Positions 18,569 to 28,847 of a stretch of 64,000 nucleotides of DNA are shown here, in pieces (positions within the stretch are counted from its first letter, which is position 1; each line of letters begins with the position of its first letter). The position numbers were made by a program, and so were the translations under genes. This DNA is from Desulfofundulus luciae (GTDB taxonomy: Bacteria; Bacillota; Desulfotomaculia; Desulfotomaculales; Desulfovirgulaceae). The stretch is from positions 186,001 through 250,000 of the forward strand of contig NZ_JAUSUX010000001.1 of assembly GCF_030813795.1 (NCBI RefSeq), given 5' to 3'. The notes beneath the pieces are model-generated. The model saw only the letters and a list, made by a program, of their open reading frames with translations, was not told where the DNA came from and did no database searches.

Positions 18569-19944
18569 AAAAAATTTCGCTGACGGTAAAAATGTGGCTG
18601 GCCCTTTCGCTGGTCAGCCTGCTGGTGTATGTGATTGTCATACTCATCATGCCCTTTCTGATCCGCAACTTTTTTACGGTTAGCATGATGGGGCCACAAG
18701 CGCCGCCGGAAAGACCGCCTGAAAAAAATGCCAGGGGGGGGAATATTGCCCCCGGGCCATCGCCCGGACCCTCTGTTCTGGGCAGGCCGGACTTTCGGAT
18801 TCGTGATTTTATTGTTTTAGCAGACGGGACAACCATACCCGCAGAGGTTAAACAAATGTTTTCATCTTCGTTTATCCAGGAAATCCTGCAAAACGCGGTA
18901 TCCCAGCAAACATCCACACATCTGTATGAATATGACCGTGGTCAGGAAAAGATTCGCTATGTCATAAGAAAAGAGCAGGCTTACGGGCGCCCTCTGTATC
19001 GGGTTGCGCTTATAAGAAAGTCGGAAGAAGACAGATTTATAAAAACATTATTGTTTAACTTTATGGTATTCACCGGTATTGCTCTGATAATCAGCTGGTT
19101 TGCTTCTCTTTTTATTGCCCGCTACCTGACCCGGCCGCTGATTCAAATGGAAAAGCATGTTAAGCGTATTGCCGGCCGCAACTGGCACGAACCCCTGGAT
19201 GTAAAGCGGGGTGATGAAATAGGCCGGCTGGCCCGCTCCATTGAGATTATGCGCCGGCAGCTTGTTCGCCAGGATGAAATGCAGCAGTCCATGCTGCAGA
19301 ATATCTCCCACGAGTTGAAAACACCGGTCATGGTAATCCGCAGCTATGCCCAGGCCATCCAGGACGGGGTCTACCCCAAGGGCGATCTGGCCGGCAGCAT
19401 CCAGGTGATCGACGAGGAAGGTGCACGCCTGGAAAAGCTGGTTAAACAGTTGCTTTATTTAACACGACTTGATTACCTGGCCACGCGGGAAAGGGTTCAA
19501 AAAGAGGTAAAATTGAACACGCTGGTTGAAAATATAGTGCAGCGTCTGTGCCCGCAACGGCCGGAAATATCATGTCAGCTGGATTTGCAGCCGGTAAGTA
19601 TTTCTGGAGATGAAGAAGTTCTGCGGGTTATGATTGAGAACCTGCTGGAAAATCACCTGCGGTATGCGGTTTCGCGTCTTGAGATCAGCCTCGGGTTAAG
19701 CGATGAAAAAACGGAGATGGTCCTCTCTTTCTGGAATGACGGTTCCAGGATTGAGCCCCACATCCTCGACCAGTTGTTCCAGCCTTTCCATAAAGGGCGG
19801 GAGGGCAAATTCGGGCTGGGGCTGACCATAGTCCAGCGGATCGTAAAAATGTACCGGGGAGAGATCAACCTGAAAAATGAGAGGGGCGGTGTATCTTCGA
19901 CGGTTAAAATCCCCATTGAGGGACGTAAATTAACTGGTTGTTAA
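18565..19944 (+). CDS. Sensor histidine kinase
   Basis: A 459-residue membrane kinase. TM1 is about 12-35, followed by an external Pro-rich domain (RPPEKNARGGNIAPGPSPGP) of about 130 residues and TM2 about 165-190. A HAMP domain follows, then HisKA with phosphoacceptor His249 in NISHELKTP. The HATPase domain has MIENLLENH (N box) and GKFGLGLTIVQRI (G2). The N box reads ENLLENHLRYA, where the usual second Asn is replaced by Glu-Asn-His, a slight variant. It starts at ATG 18565 inside the regulator's last codons. The external signal is unknown. Confidence 0.93.
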   Translation: MKKISLTVKMWLALSLVSLLVYVIVILIMPFLIRNFFTVSMMGPQAPPERPPEKNARGGNIAPGPSPGPSVLGRPDFRIRDFIVLADGTTIPAEVKQMFSSSFIQEILQNAVSQQTSTHLYEYDRGQEKIRYVIRKEQAYGRPLYRVALIRKSEEDRFIKTLLFNFMVFTGIALIISWFASLFIARYLTRPLIQMEKHVKRIAGRNWHEPLDVKRGDEIGRLARSIEIMRRQLVRQDEMQQSMLQNISHELKTPVMVIRSYAQAIQDGVYPKGDLAGSIQVIDEEGARLEKLVKQLLYLTRLDYLATRERVQKEVKLNTLVENIVQRLCPQRPEISCQLDLQPVSISGDEEVLRVMIENLLENHLRYAVSRLEISLGLSDEKTEMVLSFWNDGSRIEPHILDQLFQPFHKGREGKFGLGLTIVQRIVKMYRGEINLKNERGGVSSTVKIPIEGRKLTGC

Positions 19945-19966
19945 ATTGGAATGCGGGGGGAGCGTC

Positions 19967-21505
19967 ATGCAAAGCGAGCCCAATTTCTTTTTGAAACAAC
20001 TAAATATTCTTTCCAATGGCTTAAAAAGAAGAAAAATAATAATTGGAATATCGGCAATTGTTATCCTTGCGGTGGCAGGTTTTTATGTTCTGGGAGGAGC
20101 CAGAAAAGCAGAGGGCAATTACATTACCGAAACAGTTAAGAGGGGTATCATCACCAGTACTATTTCGGCCAGCGGCATAGTGGAGCCGGTAAATACTGTT
20201 TCGTTAAGTTTCAAAAACGCGGAAGTAATTAAGAAAATATACGTAAAAGTAGGCGATCGCGTTGCTGCAGGGCAGCTGCTGGCCGAACAGGATACTGCCA
20301 ATCTGGAGGCACAGGTAAGCCAGGCTTCGGCAAATTTGAAGGGAGCGACCGCCAAACTGGAACTCTTAAAGAAAGGCGCGAGGCCGGAAGAAATAGCCCA
20401 GGCCGAGGCAAACGTCAGGATGGCCCGGGCGAGCTACGACCTGGCAAAATCCAGCCTGGAGCGGTATCAACAGTTTTATCAGGAAGGATACATTTCACAA
20501 GCCGACCTTGACAAGGTAATTTCCGACTATGCCACCGCGGAGGCTAAATTAAAGCAGGCTGAGGAATCCTTGAAGCTGCTCCGGGCGGGTAATCGCCCGG
20601 AAGACATAGCGGTGGCCGCTGCCCAGGTGGAAATCAGCAGGGCGCAGCTTCAGTTGGCCAGAAAAGATCTGGCGGAAGCAAAATTGTTCAGCCCTATAGA
20701 CGGCATTGTAAGCCAAATAAACGGTTCGGAAGGCCAGCGGGCTGCGGCTAACAACAACAATACCAGTGGAGGCGGGTTCATTACTATTATTTCGGAAGCC
20801 CTGCAGGTCAAGGCCCAGGTTAACGAAGCTGACATTGGCAGGCTGAAGGTTGGACAAAGGGCAGAGTTTACGGTTAACTCCTTCCCCAATAAAACCTTCA
20901 CCGGCAGGGTGAGCAGCATCTCCCCCCAGGCGTACACGGAATCAAACGTGCAGCTCTATGATGCGGTTATCCAGCTGGACAAAAACCAGCAGGGATTAAT
21001 GGCTGGAATGCCAGCAAACGTGAACATAATTGTTGACAGGCACGAGAACACCCTCACCATACCGAAAGGCGCCGTTGCTTACGCTGTCAGTTACCTGAAT
21101 AAAATGAGACAGGGGGGTACCTTGAAACGGGAATCGTCCGGCTGGTTCGGCAGCGGCCGACCGAACAGTTTCCAGACCGTCGGTAGTGCCGGTTCCGGTC
21201 GCGGCGGCGGCAGCGGCAATGCAGCAGGGACATCCGGGCCGGCAAAAGGAAATGAGCAGGGACAGCAGGCTGTCGTCCTTGTCCTGGACAAATCCGGCAA
21301 ACCCGCGCCCCGGCGGGTGGTGTTGGGGCTGGCGGACCTCACAAGCCATGAAGTTCTGGAGGGTCTTGATGAAGGGGACAGGGTGGTGGTAGGATCCCTG
21401 GGCCAGGAAACTACCGGTGTACGCAGTCAGGGCAACAACCCGCCGTTTATGCCCGGCGCCGGAGGCGGCGGTATGCCTCGCGCTGGAGGCGGTGGAATTC
21501 GCTGA
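19967..21505 (+). CDS. Exporter periplasmic-adaptor (HlyD/MacA family) subunit
   Basis: A membrane-fusion adaptor of 512 residues. It has one N-terminal transmembrane anchor (about 21-43), a split biotinyl-lipoyl-like domain (VGDRVAAGQLLAEQD and LAEAKLFSPIDGIVSQI), two long coiled-coil helices between them with LKKGARPEEIAQAEANVRMA, and beta-barrel segments. The C-terminus ends in a Gly-rich tail (GAGGGGMPRAGGGGIR) and there is a Gly/Ser-rich insert near residue 400. ATG 19967 has GGGGGGAG six bases upstream. It should link the ABC permease to the TolC-like protein downstream. The adaptor design suggests substrate transfer across the wall. Confidence 0.92.
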   Translation: MQSEPNFFLKQLNILSNGLKRRKIIIGISAIVILAVAGFYVLGGARKAEGNYITETVKRGIITSTISASGIVEPVNTVSLSFKNAEVIKKIYVKVGDRVAAGQLLAEQDTANLEAQVSQASANLKGATAKLELLKKGARPEEIAQAEANVRMARASYDLAKSSLERYQQFYQEGYISQADLDKVISDYATAEAKLKQAEESLKLLRAGNRPEDIAVAAAQVEISRAQLQLARKDLAEAKLFSPIDGIVSQINGSEGQRAAANNNNTSGGGFITIISEALQVKAQVNEADIGRLKVGQRAEFTVNSFPNKTFTGRVSSISPQAYTESNVQLYDAVIQLDKNQQGLMAGMPANVNIIVDRHENTLTIPKGAVAYAVSYLNKMRQGGTLKRESSGWFGSGRPNSFQTVGSAGSGRGGGSGNAAGTSGPAKGNEQGQQAVVLVLDKSGKPAPRRVVLGLADLTSHEVLEGLDEGDRVVVGSLGQETTGVRSQGNNPPFMPGAGGGGMPRAGGGGIR

Positions 21506-21646
21506 CCGGGGCGGCCGGTTTGACTCGCAAGCGAGCCCGAATCCTTATTTGACAAACGATAGGGGGTAAGCGAAAGGTTTCGCCGCGACATAACAGGTGA
21601 TTTCACTGAAAGGTTACAGAAAAACAGCTTCGGGTGGTGATGCGGT

Positions 21647-22402
21647 ATGGCCGGGAAAACGGCGATCGTGCTGGAAAACATCAAAAAAGTATACAACATG
21701 GGGGAAACCCAGATCTTCGCCTTGAAGGGTATCAGCCTGACCATCCGGGAAGGTGAAATGGTTGCCATCATGGGTCCTTCCGGTTCGGGCAAGAGCACCC
21801 TCCTCAACATTATGGGCTGCCTGGACAGGCCTACCGGGGGAACCTATTACCTGGGCGGCGAGGATGTTTCCCGGCTGAACAGAAACCAGTTGGCCCTTAT
21901 CCGCAACAAAAGGATTGGCTTTGTTTTTCAGAGTTTCAACCTGCTGGGAAGGTTCCCCGTACTGGCCAATGTTCAATTACCGCTTGTATATGCCGGGGTG
22001 GGAAAAAAAGAAATGGCGGACAGGGCAAGGGAGGCCCTGGACTGGGTCGGGATGTTAAAATATGCAGATCACTATCCCGGTCAATTGTCGGGGGGCCAGC
22101 AGCAAAGAGTCGCCATAGCCCGGGCCCTGGTAAACAACCCTTCCTTAATCCTGGCGGACGAGCCTACGGGTGCCCTTGATTCAAGAACAAGCATAGAAAT
22201 TATTTCGGTAATTCAGAGATTGAATATCGAAAAAGGCATCACTGTGGTGATGGTTACCCATGAGAAAGACATCGCCCTCTACTGCCGCCGCCTGATTAAT
22301 GTGAAGGACGGCCGTATTCTGGGCGATACCCCGGTGGCAAACCCGGGGAACGCCGCCGAGGATCTGGCAGCCATTCCGGAAGAAAGGGAGATGGATGCTT
22401 GA
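21647..22402 (+). CDS. ABC exporter ATP-binding protein (MacB/LolD type)
   Basis: A 251-residue ATPase with Walker [10 protein letters not shown] (about residues 44-52), Q-loop FVFQSFNLL, signature [15 protein letters not shown], Walker [13 protein letters not shown] and the switch His in MVTHEKD. Close to MacB-type ATPases that power export of peptides, macrolides or lipids. Its stop overlaps the permease start. The 141 bases before it hold no gene that I can support. Confidence 0.95.
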   Translation: MAGKTAIVLENIKKVYNMGETQIFALKGISLTIREGEMVAIMGPSGSGKSTLLNIMGCLDRPTGGTYYLGGEDVSRLNRNQLALIRNKRIGFVFQSFNLLGRFPVLANVQLPLVYAGVGKKEMADRAREALDWVGMLKYADHYPGQLSGGQQQRVAIARALVNNPSLILADEPTGALDSRTSIEIISVIQRLNIEKGITVVMVTHEKDIALYCRRLINVKDGRILGDTPVANPGNAAEDLAAIPEEREMDA

Positions 22403-23616
22403 ACTTTATTCATAATTTGGAAGTGGCCATGAACGGCTTGAAAGCAAATAAGATGAGATCTTTTCTGACAATGCTCGGCATCATCATTGGCGTCGCCGCA
22501 GTCATAATCATGATCTCCCTGGGGCAGGGCGCCAGTAAAAGGATTGCCGGCCAGATTGCCAGCATGGGATCAAACCTGCTTATAGTCTTCCCCGGGGCCG
22601 GGCAGGGACCTGTACGCGGGGCATCGGGCAGCGTCAACACCCTCACCCTGGAAGACGCAGAAGCCATAGCCGGGCTGAGTATGGTGGCCCATGTGGCACC
22701 GGAGTTGCCCACCAACGCCACCCTGAGTTATGCCAGCCAGACCTGGACCGCCCGGGTTGTCGGCACCACCCCGGAAATGCAGGTGATAAAAGATTGGCCT
22801 GTGAGCGCAGGGTCGTTTTTTACCGGAGATGACATAAGAAGTGCTGCCATGGTGGCGGTTCTGGGCAAAACGGTGGTTGACAACCTTTACCTGCCGGGCA
22901 CCAATCCGGTGGGTTCAACGATCAGGATAAACAAATTACCCTTTACCGTCGTAGGGGTTCTTGCCCCCAAGGGCGCTTCCCTGATCGGTGAGGATCAGGA
23001 TAACGTCGTGTACATACCGGTAAGTACGGCCCAGAAAAGGTTGATGGGTGTAAATTATGTTCGCCTGATCAATGTTCAGGCCGAAACTCCGGAAAGTATG
23101 GATTTAGTCCAGAGCAGCATAGAAAACCTGCTGCGGGAGAGGCATCACGTGGCCGGTACCAGCTCCGACGACTTTAATGTGCGCAATTTAACTTCCGTCC
23201 TTGAAACCGCTGAAAGCACCACTGCCGTTATGACCCTGCTCCTGGCCAGTGTGGCGGCCGTGTCCCTCCTGGTGGGCGGTATAGGAACCATGAATATTAT
23301 GCTGGTTTCCGTTACGGAGAGGACAAGGGAGATTGGCCTGCGCATGGCCGTGGGAGCAACCGAAAGCAATATCCGCAACCAGTTCCTGGTGGAAGCCCTG
23401 GTTCTCTGCCTGATAGGGGGGGTTGCGGGAATTCTCGTCGGGATCGCCGGGTCCAAAATAATCTCAAAAGCTTTCGGGTGGCCGACGTTTGTTACAGTGT
23501 ATTCTGTCTTATTATCCGCAGGTTTTTCGGCAGTTGTTGGGGTTTTCTTCGGGTATTACCCTGCCAAAAAGGCGGCAGGCCTGGATCCCATCGAAGCACT
23601 CCGCTTCGAGAGGTAG
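22399..23616 (+). CDS. ABC exporter permease (MacB/FtsX family)
   Basis: A 405-residue MacB-like permease with four transmembrane helices: one near the N-terminus (about 18-42, preceded by ANKMRSFLTMLGIIIG) and three at the C-terminus (about 272-400). Between them is a large extracellular MacB periplasmic core domain. The fold typically moves substrates from the outer face to the adaptor by mechanotransmission. TTG 22399 overlaps the ATPase stop, a sign of translational coupling. With the adaptor and TolC-like genes it makes a tripartite exporter. Confidence 0.95.
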   Translation: MNFIHNLEVAMNGLKANKMRSFLTMLGIIIGVAAVIIMISLGQGASKRIAGQIASMGSNLLIVFPGAGQGPVRGASGSVNTLTLEDAEAIAGLSMVAHVAPELPTNATLSYASQTWTARVVGTTPEMQVIKDWPVSAGSFFTGDDIRSAAMVAVLGKTVVDNLYLPGTNPVGSTIRINKLPFTVVGVLAPKGASLIGEDQDNVVYIPVSTAQKRLMGVNYVRLINVQAETPESMDLVQSSIENLLRERHHVAGTSSDDFNVRNLTSVLETAESTTAVMTLLLASVAAVSLLVGGIGTMNIMLVSVTERTREIGLRMAVGATESNIRNQFLVEALVLCLIGGVAGILVGIAGSKIISKAFGWPTFVTVYSVLLSAGFSAVVGVFFGYYPAKKAAGLDPIEALRFER

Positions 23617-23663
23617 AACCACCCTTGTTTAAAATTACTTTGGCAAAGATGGGAGGTATGGTT

Positions 23664-24827
23664 TTGATAAAATGGATTTTGTCAATTTTGATGGCAGCTC
23701 TGGCCTTTTTAAGCGTGCTGCAGCCTGCAATGGCCGGGGAGCCCGCCCGGCCCGAGCTTTCGTTGAACAAGGCCATAGAGATGGCTATCACACAAAACAA
23801 GGCGCTTAAAAAAGCCGAACTGGAAATAAAACGCACTGAAGCGCTGCGTGATGAAGCGGCGGACCAGCTTGACTTCACCCCCACCGGGGGCAGCGGTTAC
23901 GACCCGCAGGTGGAAGCGGCGTGGGCTTCCCTGTTACAGGCGGACCTGACCTGGCGCATGTCCAAAAAAAGTTATGATGCCCGGCTCGACGGCATCACCC
24001 TGGCTGCATGCCAGCAGTACTGGAATGTATTAAAAGCCCAGGAAAATGTAAAGGTAAAGGAACTGGCCGTGGAGCTGGCCCGCCTGGAGCTGCAAAAATC
24101 CCAATCGGCGTACCGGCTGGGTTTGACCGGTAAGTTGAACCAGAGCAACGCGGCAGGCGGGACGGTGGCTTCCGTTAAGGGGCTGGAACAGGCCGGGACG
24201 GATGTCGCTAAAGCAGAAAGCGAACTGGCGGCAGCGCAAAATGAACTGGATAAAGCGTATGTAAAGCTGAATCAACTGGTGGGACTGCATCCCGGGGACC
24301 GGCCGGTTCTGGTTGATAAACTGGAGTTTTACCCGCTGCAGGTATCAGACCTGGACACCGAGGTGAACCGGGTGCTGGAAAGCAGCCCGTCCGTGTGGCT
24401 GGCTGAACAGGAGGTCACCCAAAAGAAATATACGGCCGACCTGTTGTGGGCCAGGGGGCAGTACACTCCCTACGATGCCCGACAGGCGGAAATGGAGCAG
24501 GCCGAAGTGGATGCCCGGAGCGTCAGAGATACCGTCGAAATGCAGGTGCGTGACCTGTACCACACCCTGAAAAGCCTGGAGGAATCTTACAAATCAGCGG
24601 AACAGGCGGCGGCTACGGCCGGGGAGGAGCTAAAGGAAAAACAAGTCATGTACCGGCTGGGCCTGGCAACCAGGGCTGATGTACTGGCGGCGGAGGTCAA
24701 TCTGGCCGGGGCGAATTACACGCTTACAGATCTCGCCGCACAGTATGCCTACAACAAGATGGTGTTCCAGAAACCCTGGGCACCTGCGTACAGCGACACC
24801 GGCGGGTCGTCTCCCGGCGGCATGTGA
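23664..24827 (+). CDS. TolC-family outer-channel-like protein
   Basis: A 387-residue protein with an N-terminal signal peptide (about 1-24, ending QPAMA), then two Ala/Glu/Gln-rich helical repeats typical of outer-membrane efflux proteins (AIEMAITQNKALKKAELEIK; YRLGLATRADVLAAEVNLAG). TTG 23664 is chosen because GGGAGG lies seven bases upstream; the ATG at 23658 is only one base from that site. It is shorter than Escherichia coli TolC. TolC proteins are expected in diderms, so its presence beside monoderm-type genes is notable; it may form a helical tunnel through the thick wall or an S-layer. Last gene of the exporter operon. Confidence 0.85.
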   Translation: MIKWILSILMAALAFLSVLQPAMAGEPARPELSLNKAIEMAITQNKALKKAELEIKRTEALRDEAADQLDFTPTGGSGYDPQVEAAWASLLQADLTWRMSKKSYDARLDGITLAACQQYWNVLKAQENVKVKELAVELARLELQKSQSAYRLGLTGKLNQSNAAGGTVASVKGLEQAGTDVAKAESELAAAQNELDKAYVKLNQLVGLHPGDRPVLVDKLEFYPLQVSDLDTEVNRVLESSPSVWLAEQEVTQKKYTADLLWARGQYTPYDARQAEMEQAEVDARSVRDTVEMQVRDLYHTLKSLEESYKSAEQAAATAGEELKEKQVMYRLGLATRADVLAAEVNLAGANYTLTDLAAQYAYNKMVFQKPWAPAYSDTGGSSPGGM

Positions 24828-24881
24828 TTCCACTTTCCCTAAGCCTTATTGCGGCTGCAGCCGCGTGGCGGTGGGACTGGC

Positions 24882-24909
24882 GGAAAACGGGGGGTGTCCC
24901 CGGTTTTCC
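24882..24909 (+). terminator. Terminator after the exporter operon
   Basis: GGAAAAC plus GGGG pairs with CCCC plus GTTTTCC around a short loop with one bulged base. It is followed by TTATC, so its U-tract is short. The 175 bases to the next gene contain AT-rich sequence and no gene. Confidence 0.6.
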
Positions 24910-25084
24910 TTATCTTGATGTGAAATTAAGCAATATTTAAAAAAATCTTTTCAAATTTAACGGTTTTTGCAGCCCGAATTATTGCATTGACCTTTTTGAG
25001 GCTTTGACAAAATGTTTATTATATCACATGCTGGGTATGTGAAAAATCATACATTCACAATTTCTGGGGAAAGGGGCGGGGGTA

Positions 25085-27166
25085 ATGGCTTCCGGGGATT
25101 TCCCGCGGGCAAAGCTGATGCTGGGAGCCCTGCTGGTGGTGCTGGCCATCTGGGCTTTCCAGCTTGTCTTTTTCCACCTCGCCTTCGGTCAAACGGAAAA
25201 AACCTTCGGCGAGAGGATGGAGAAGCTGATCCTGTCGGCCCGGCTGGTGGAGCTCACCTCCCGCAGTACCCTGCTGCCGGAAGAAGAAGCCCGGCTGCGG
25301 TCTTACGCCCGGCGCCTGGCGGAGTTGACCCGTACCCCCCGGGGCCGGGAACTCTCCCGCCGCCTGGCCGAAGCGGTGGATCGCTTCCTTTCCCGGCCTC
25401 CGGCCTTGCGGGCTCCGGCTCGTGCGGAACTGGCGGAACTGGCCCGGAAAAACGACGCCTTCCAGCGCCGCAGGCTTGAGGAGGAGGTTGCCCTTGCCGG
25501 GAGGGATTTCCGGCGCCTCTTCGGCGTGGTGGCGGCCACCAGCGGGGCTGCATTTTTGCTGAGCGGGGCCGTGGTGGGCCTGTTGTGGATATGGCTTTTG
25601 CGCCAGATGGAATTGAATCGCCTGGTGGTCAGGTGCACCCGCAACGCCGTGCTGGTGGGCGACCGGCATGGCAGGGTAGCCCTGGTTAACCCGGTTTTTG
25701 CCGGGCTGGCGGGGAAAGCACCCGGAGAACTTACCGGTCTTCCCCTGGAAGCTGCGGGGCCGACGGGGGCGCTTCTGGCCCGCCGCATCAAGAGGGGCGA
25801 GGAGGTGATCGGGCGGGAAGTGCTGTGGCAGACTGCCGACGGGTGCCCGAAGTGTTTTTCCGTGGACGTGATCCTCTTGAAGGACCGGGACAACCGGGTG
25901 CGGGGCGGCGTGGCCGTATTGAGGGATGTCACGGCCCAGTGGAGGGAGCGGCAAAAGGCCGAGCAGGAAAAAGCCGCCTTAAAAGAGATGGCCCGGCGTG
26001 ATCCCCTCACCGGGCTGTTAAACCACGGGGCGCTGATGGAACACCTGGAGGTGCTGGTGGGAAAGGCGCTGAACGAAAACCGGCCCCTCGCCTTTTTGAT
26101 GCTCGACCTGGACCACTTTAAAATCTACAACGATACCCTGGGCCACCCCGCCGGCGACAGGCTCCTGCGGGAATTTGCCCGGTTGCTGGAGAAGAACGTG
26201 CGCGCGCAGGACCTGGTGGCCAGGTACGGCGGCGACGAGTTTGCCGTGATTTTACCCGACACCGACGGGGCCGGCGCCTACCAGATTGCGGAACGGCTGC
26301 GCCGGGAAGTTGCCGCACACCCCTTTCCGGGGAGGGAGGTGCTGCCCGGGCGCTGCCTGACCGTTTCCATCGGGGTGGCCGACACCACCTGTGCGGGGAC
26401 GAATTCCGCGGAGCTTTTAATTAAAGCCGCCGACGAGGCCCTTTACGTGGCCAAACTGGGTACCCGCAACCGGGTGGAGCTTTACCACAGCGCCCTCTCC
26501 GAGATCAAGCAGGCCATGCAGGGGGACCAGCGGGAAGCCCTGCTGGTGGCCGTACGCACAAACCTCCTCTTCCTCCATATGCGGGACCACTACACTTATC
26601 ATCACTCCGAGCGGGTGGTCGGGTACGCGAAGATAATCGCCCGGGAGATGGGCCTCTCCCCTGACGAAACGCGGATGCTGCGCATTGGCGCCGTCCTCCA
26701 CGACATAGGCAAGGTGTGCGTCCCCCCGGAGATTCTCACCAAAGAAGGACCCCTGACGCCGGAAGAGTGGGAGGAGGTGAAAAAACACCCGCAGCACGGG
26801 GTGGGGATTCTGGCGCCCTTTTCCCTTCCCGCGCCGGTAATCGAGATCGTGCTGCACCACCACGAGCGCTACGACGGTACGGGCTACCCGGCGGGCCTGA
26901 AAGGTGAAAAAATACCCCTTTTCGCCCGCATTGTCAGCGTGGCCGACGCCTTTGACGCCATGATTGTGGACCGGCCCTACCGCCGGGCCCTTTCCCTCCC
27001 GGCCGCCCTTGAGGAACTGCGGCGCTGCGGGAAATCCCAGTTCGACCCGGAAGTGGCCCGGCGGTTTGCCCGGGCAGTGGAGGAGGGAGCGCTGGAAGAG
27101 GGGCAACCGCTGCAAGCTGACAACCATGAAAAACAAGCAGAACCGGGAGGGATGAAGGGTGTTTAA
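25085..27166 (+). CDS. Sensor with PAS, GGDEF and HD-GYP domains
   Basis: A 693-residue cyclic di-GMP protein. TM helices are at about 10-30 and about 145-175, flanking a short external helical domain. A PAS-like domain (about 180-280: [20 protein letters not shown]) and a GGDEF domain with intact [13 protein letters not shown] follow. The C-terminal HD-GYP domain has [14 protein letters not shown] and [13 protein letters not shown]. It can in principle both make and degrade cyclic di-GMP; one activity is often dominant. ATG 25085 follows GGGGCGGGGG. The chemoreceptor downstream overlaps its end, so they share a transcript. Confidence 0.93.
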   Translation: MASGDFPRAKLMLGALLVVLAIWAFQLVFFHLAFGQTEKTFGERMEKLILSARLVELTSRSTLLPEEEARLRSYARRLAELTRTPRGRELSRRLAEAVDRFLSRPPALRAPARAELAELARKNDAFQRRRLEEEVALAGRDFRRLFGVVAATSGAAFLLSGAVVGLLWIWLLRQMELNRLVVRCTRNAVLVGDRHGRVALVNPVFAGLAGKAPGELTGLPLEAAGPTGALLARRIKRGEEVIGREVLWQTADGCPKCFSVDVILLKDRDNRVRGGVAVLRDVTAQWRERQKAEQEKAALKEMARRDPLTGLLNHGALMEHLEVLVGKALNENRPLAFLMLDLDHFKIYNDTLGHPAGDRLLREFARLLEKNVRAQDLVARYGGDEFAVILPDTDGAGAYQIAERLRREVAAHPFPGREVLPGRCLTVSIGVADTTCAGTNSAELLIKAADEALYVAKLGTRNRVELYHSALSEIKQAMQGDQREALLVAVRTNLLFLHMRDHYTYHHSERVVGYAKIIAREMGLSPDETRMLRIGAVLHDIGKVCVPPEILTKEGPLTPEEWEEVKKHPQHGVGILAPFSLPAPVIEIVLHHHERYDGTGYPAGLKGEKIPLFARIVSVADAFDAMIVDRPYRRALSLPAALEELRRCGKSQFDPEVARRFARAVEEGALEEGQPLQADNHEKQAEPGGMKGV

Positions 27167-28724
27167 AGGGCTGCGGGCACAGTTTTTAAGCGGCTTCGCC
27201 GTGGCCACCCTTTTTGCGGTGCTGGTTTGCGGGCTGGTCATTTACCTGGTGAACCAGAGCATGGCCGATTTAATAGAGGTGGAAACTGTCAACGAGAGGG
27301 CCCATCTGGCCTCAAAAGTTGCCGAGCTGGGTTACCAGAAGAGCGCTTCGGCGCGCGGCTACCTCCTTTACGGGACCCCTGCATATTACGAGCAGTGGGA
27401 GAACGCCACCGCCGAGCAGGCTAAAACGCTGGAGCACCTTTTGAGCATTACCCGCCGGGAAGAAAACAGGGTGCTGGTGAGGCAGATGCTCGAGGCCTGC
27501 CGCCGTTACGACGATTTCGTGCGGGAGCAGGTGATGACCCCGGCCCGGGCGGGGAACCGCGAGGCGGCGCTGAAAGCGGCCCGGGACCGGGGAAAGGACC
27601 TGGCGGACGAAATGTTTGCGGCCACAAAAAATTACCAGGCCAAGCGCGCCAACGAAATAGCCGCGCTGCAGGAGCGGGTGCTGGCCCGGGTTAAGCCCGC
27701 CCGGAGTGCAGCCGTTCTCTTCACCCTGGCCGGCCTGGTGGTGGGTGCGGGTATTTGCCTGTGGCTGGCCAGCCGGGCAGCGCGGGCGGCCGGCACGCTG
27801 GCCTCCGCCGCGGCGGCTGCCGCCGCGGGGGAACTGACCCGCAGGGTGGATGTGAGGCGCAGCGATGAGCTGGGCCGGCTGGCCGACGCTTTCAACCGGA
27901 TGATCGAGCAGCTCCGTGCCCTGGTGGGGAAGGTGGCCGAAACGGCCGCCGAACTGGCCGCCCAGAGCCAGGAGCTGGCCGCCGGCACCGAACAGGTAAG
28001 TGCGGTCACCCAGAGCACGGCTGCCGCGGCTGCCCAGATTTCCGCCGGTGCCCGGGAAGCTGCCGCCAGCGGCGAGCGGGTGGCCGGCACAGCCGGGCAG
28101 GTGGAGGCAGCGGCCGCGGAAGGCATTAAGGCAGTGGAGGCCGCCACCGCGCAGGTAGAGGAGATTGCCCGCATTTTCCGGCAAAACAGCGAGCTGATGC
28201 GGGCGCTGGATGAGCGCTCGGCACAGATTGGGGCCATTACCGAAGCCATTGCCGGCATTGCCGACCAGACCAACCTGCTGGCCCTGAACGCCGCCATTGA
28301 GGCGGCCAGGGCCGGCGAGCACGGGCGCGGTTTTGCCGTGGTGGCCGAGGAGGTGCGCAAGCTGGCCGAAAGCAGCGCCAGGGCCGCCCGGGAGATAGAC
28401 GGGCTGGTGCGGTCCATACAGCAGGATACCCGGCAGGCCGTCCAGGTAATGGAGGAGTCCGCAAGCGCCGTGCAGCAGGGAGCGGAATCGATGGAAAGCA
28501 CGGGAAACAGGCTGCGCGAGATCCTGGCCCAGGTTACCGGGGTCCTGCAGGCCACCCGCGATATGGCCCGGATTGTCGAGCAGTTCAGCAAGAGCAGCCA
28601 GCAGCTCAGCGGCGCCGCCCAGGACACTGAAAACGCAGTCCAGCAGACATCCCAGTTGGCGCAGGAGCTGGCCAGGCGGGCGGAAGACCTGAATGTGGCG
28701 GTGAGTGTTTTTCGCCTGGCGTAA
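27159..28724 (+). CDS. Methyl-accepting chemotaxis protein
   Basis: A 521-residue transmembrane chemoreceptor. TM1 is about 8-31, then a four-helix-bundle-like external region (about 35-175) and TM2 about 180-205. HAMP is at about 206-258 and the cytoplasmic signalling coiled coil follows. The hairpin tip contains the conserved [20 protein letters not shown] and [16 protein letters not shown]. It starts at GTG 27159, eight bases inside the upstream gene, with GGGAGGGATGAAGG before it. No che gene is in the window. The pairing with a cyclic di-GMP enzyme suggests joint control of motility or surface attachment. Confidence 0.94.
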   Translation: MFKGLRAQFLSGFAVATLFAVLVCGLVIYLVNQSMADLIEVETVNERAHLASKVAELGYQKSASARGYLLYGTPAYYEQWENATAEQAKTLEHLLSITRREENRVLVRQMLEACRRYDDFVREQVMTPARAGNREAALKAARDRGKDLADEMFAATKNYQAKRANEIAALQERVLARVKPARSAAVLFTLAGLVVGAGICLWLASRAARAAGTLASAAAAAAAGELTRRVDVRRSDELGRLADAFNRMIEQLRALVGKVAETAAELAAQSQELAAGTEQVSAVTQSTAAAAAQISAGAREAAASGERVAGTAGQVEAAAAEGIKAVEAATAQVEEIARIFRQNSELMRALDERSAQIGAITEAIAGIADQTNLLALNAAIEAARAGEHGRGFAVVAEEVRKLAESSARAAREIDGLVRSIQQDTRQAVQVMEESASAVQQGAESMESTGNRLREILAQVTGVLQATRDMARIVEQFSKSSQQLSGAAQDTENAVQQTSQLAQELARRAEDLNVAVSVFRLA

Positions 28725-28747
28725 AGCCGCAGGAAAATATCGTGGAG

Positions 28748-28770
28748 CCGGGGACACCCCCGGTTTTCTT
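28748..28770 (+). terminator. Terminator after the chemoreceptor
   Basis: CCGGGG/CCCCGG stem with a four-base loop, then TTTTCTTTT. Confidence 0.85.
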
Positions 28771-28847
28771 TTACAGAATTCCGGGCGGTAAGGCCCGCCG
28801 GCTGACGCGTGGCGATTTTCTTCAAGGTGCTTCCGAACGGGGAAGCA

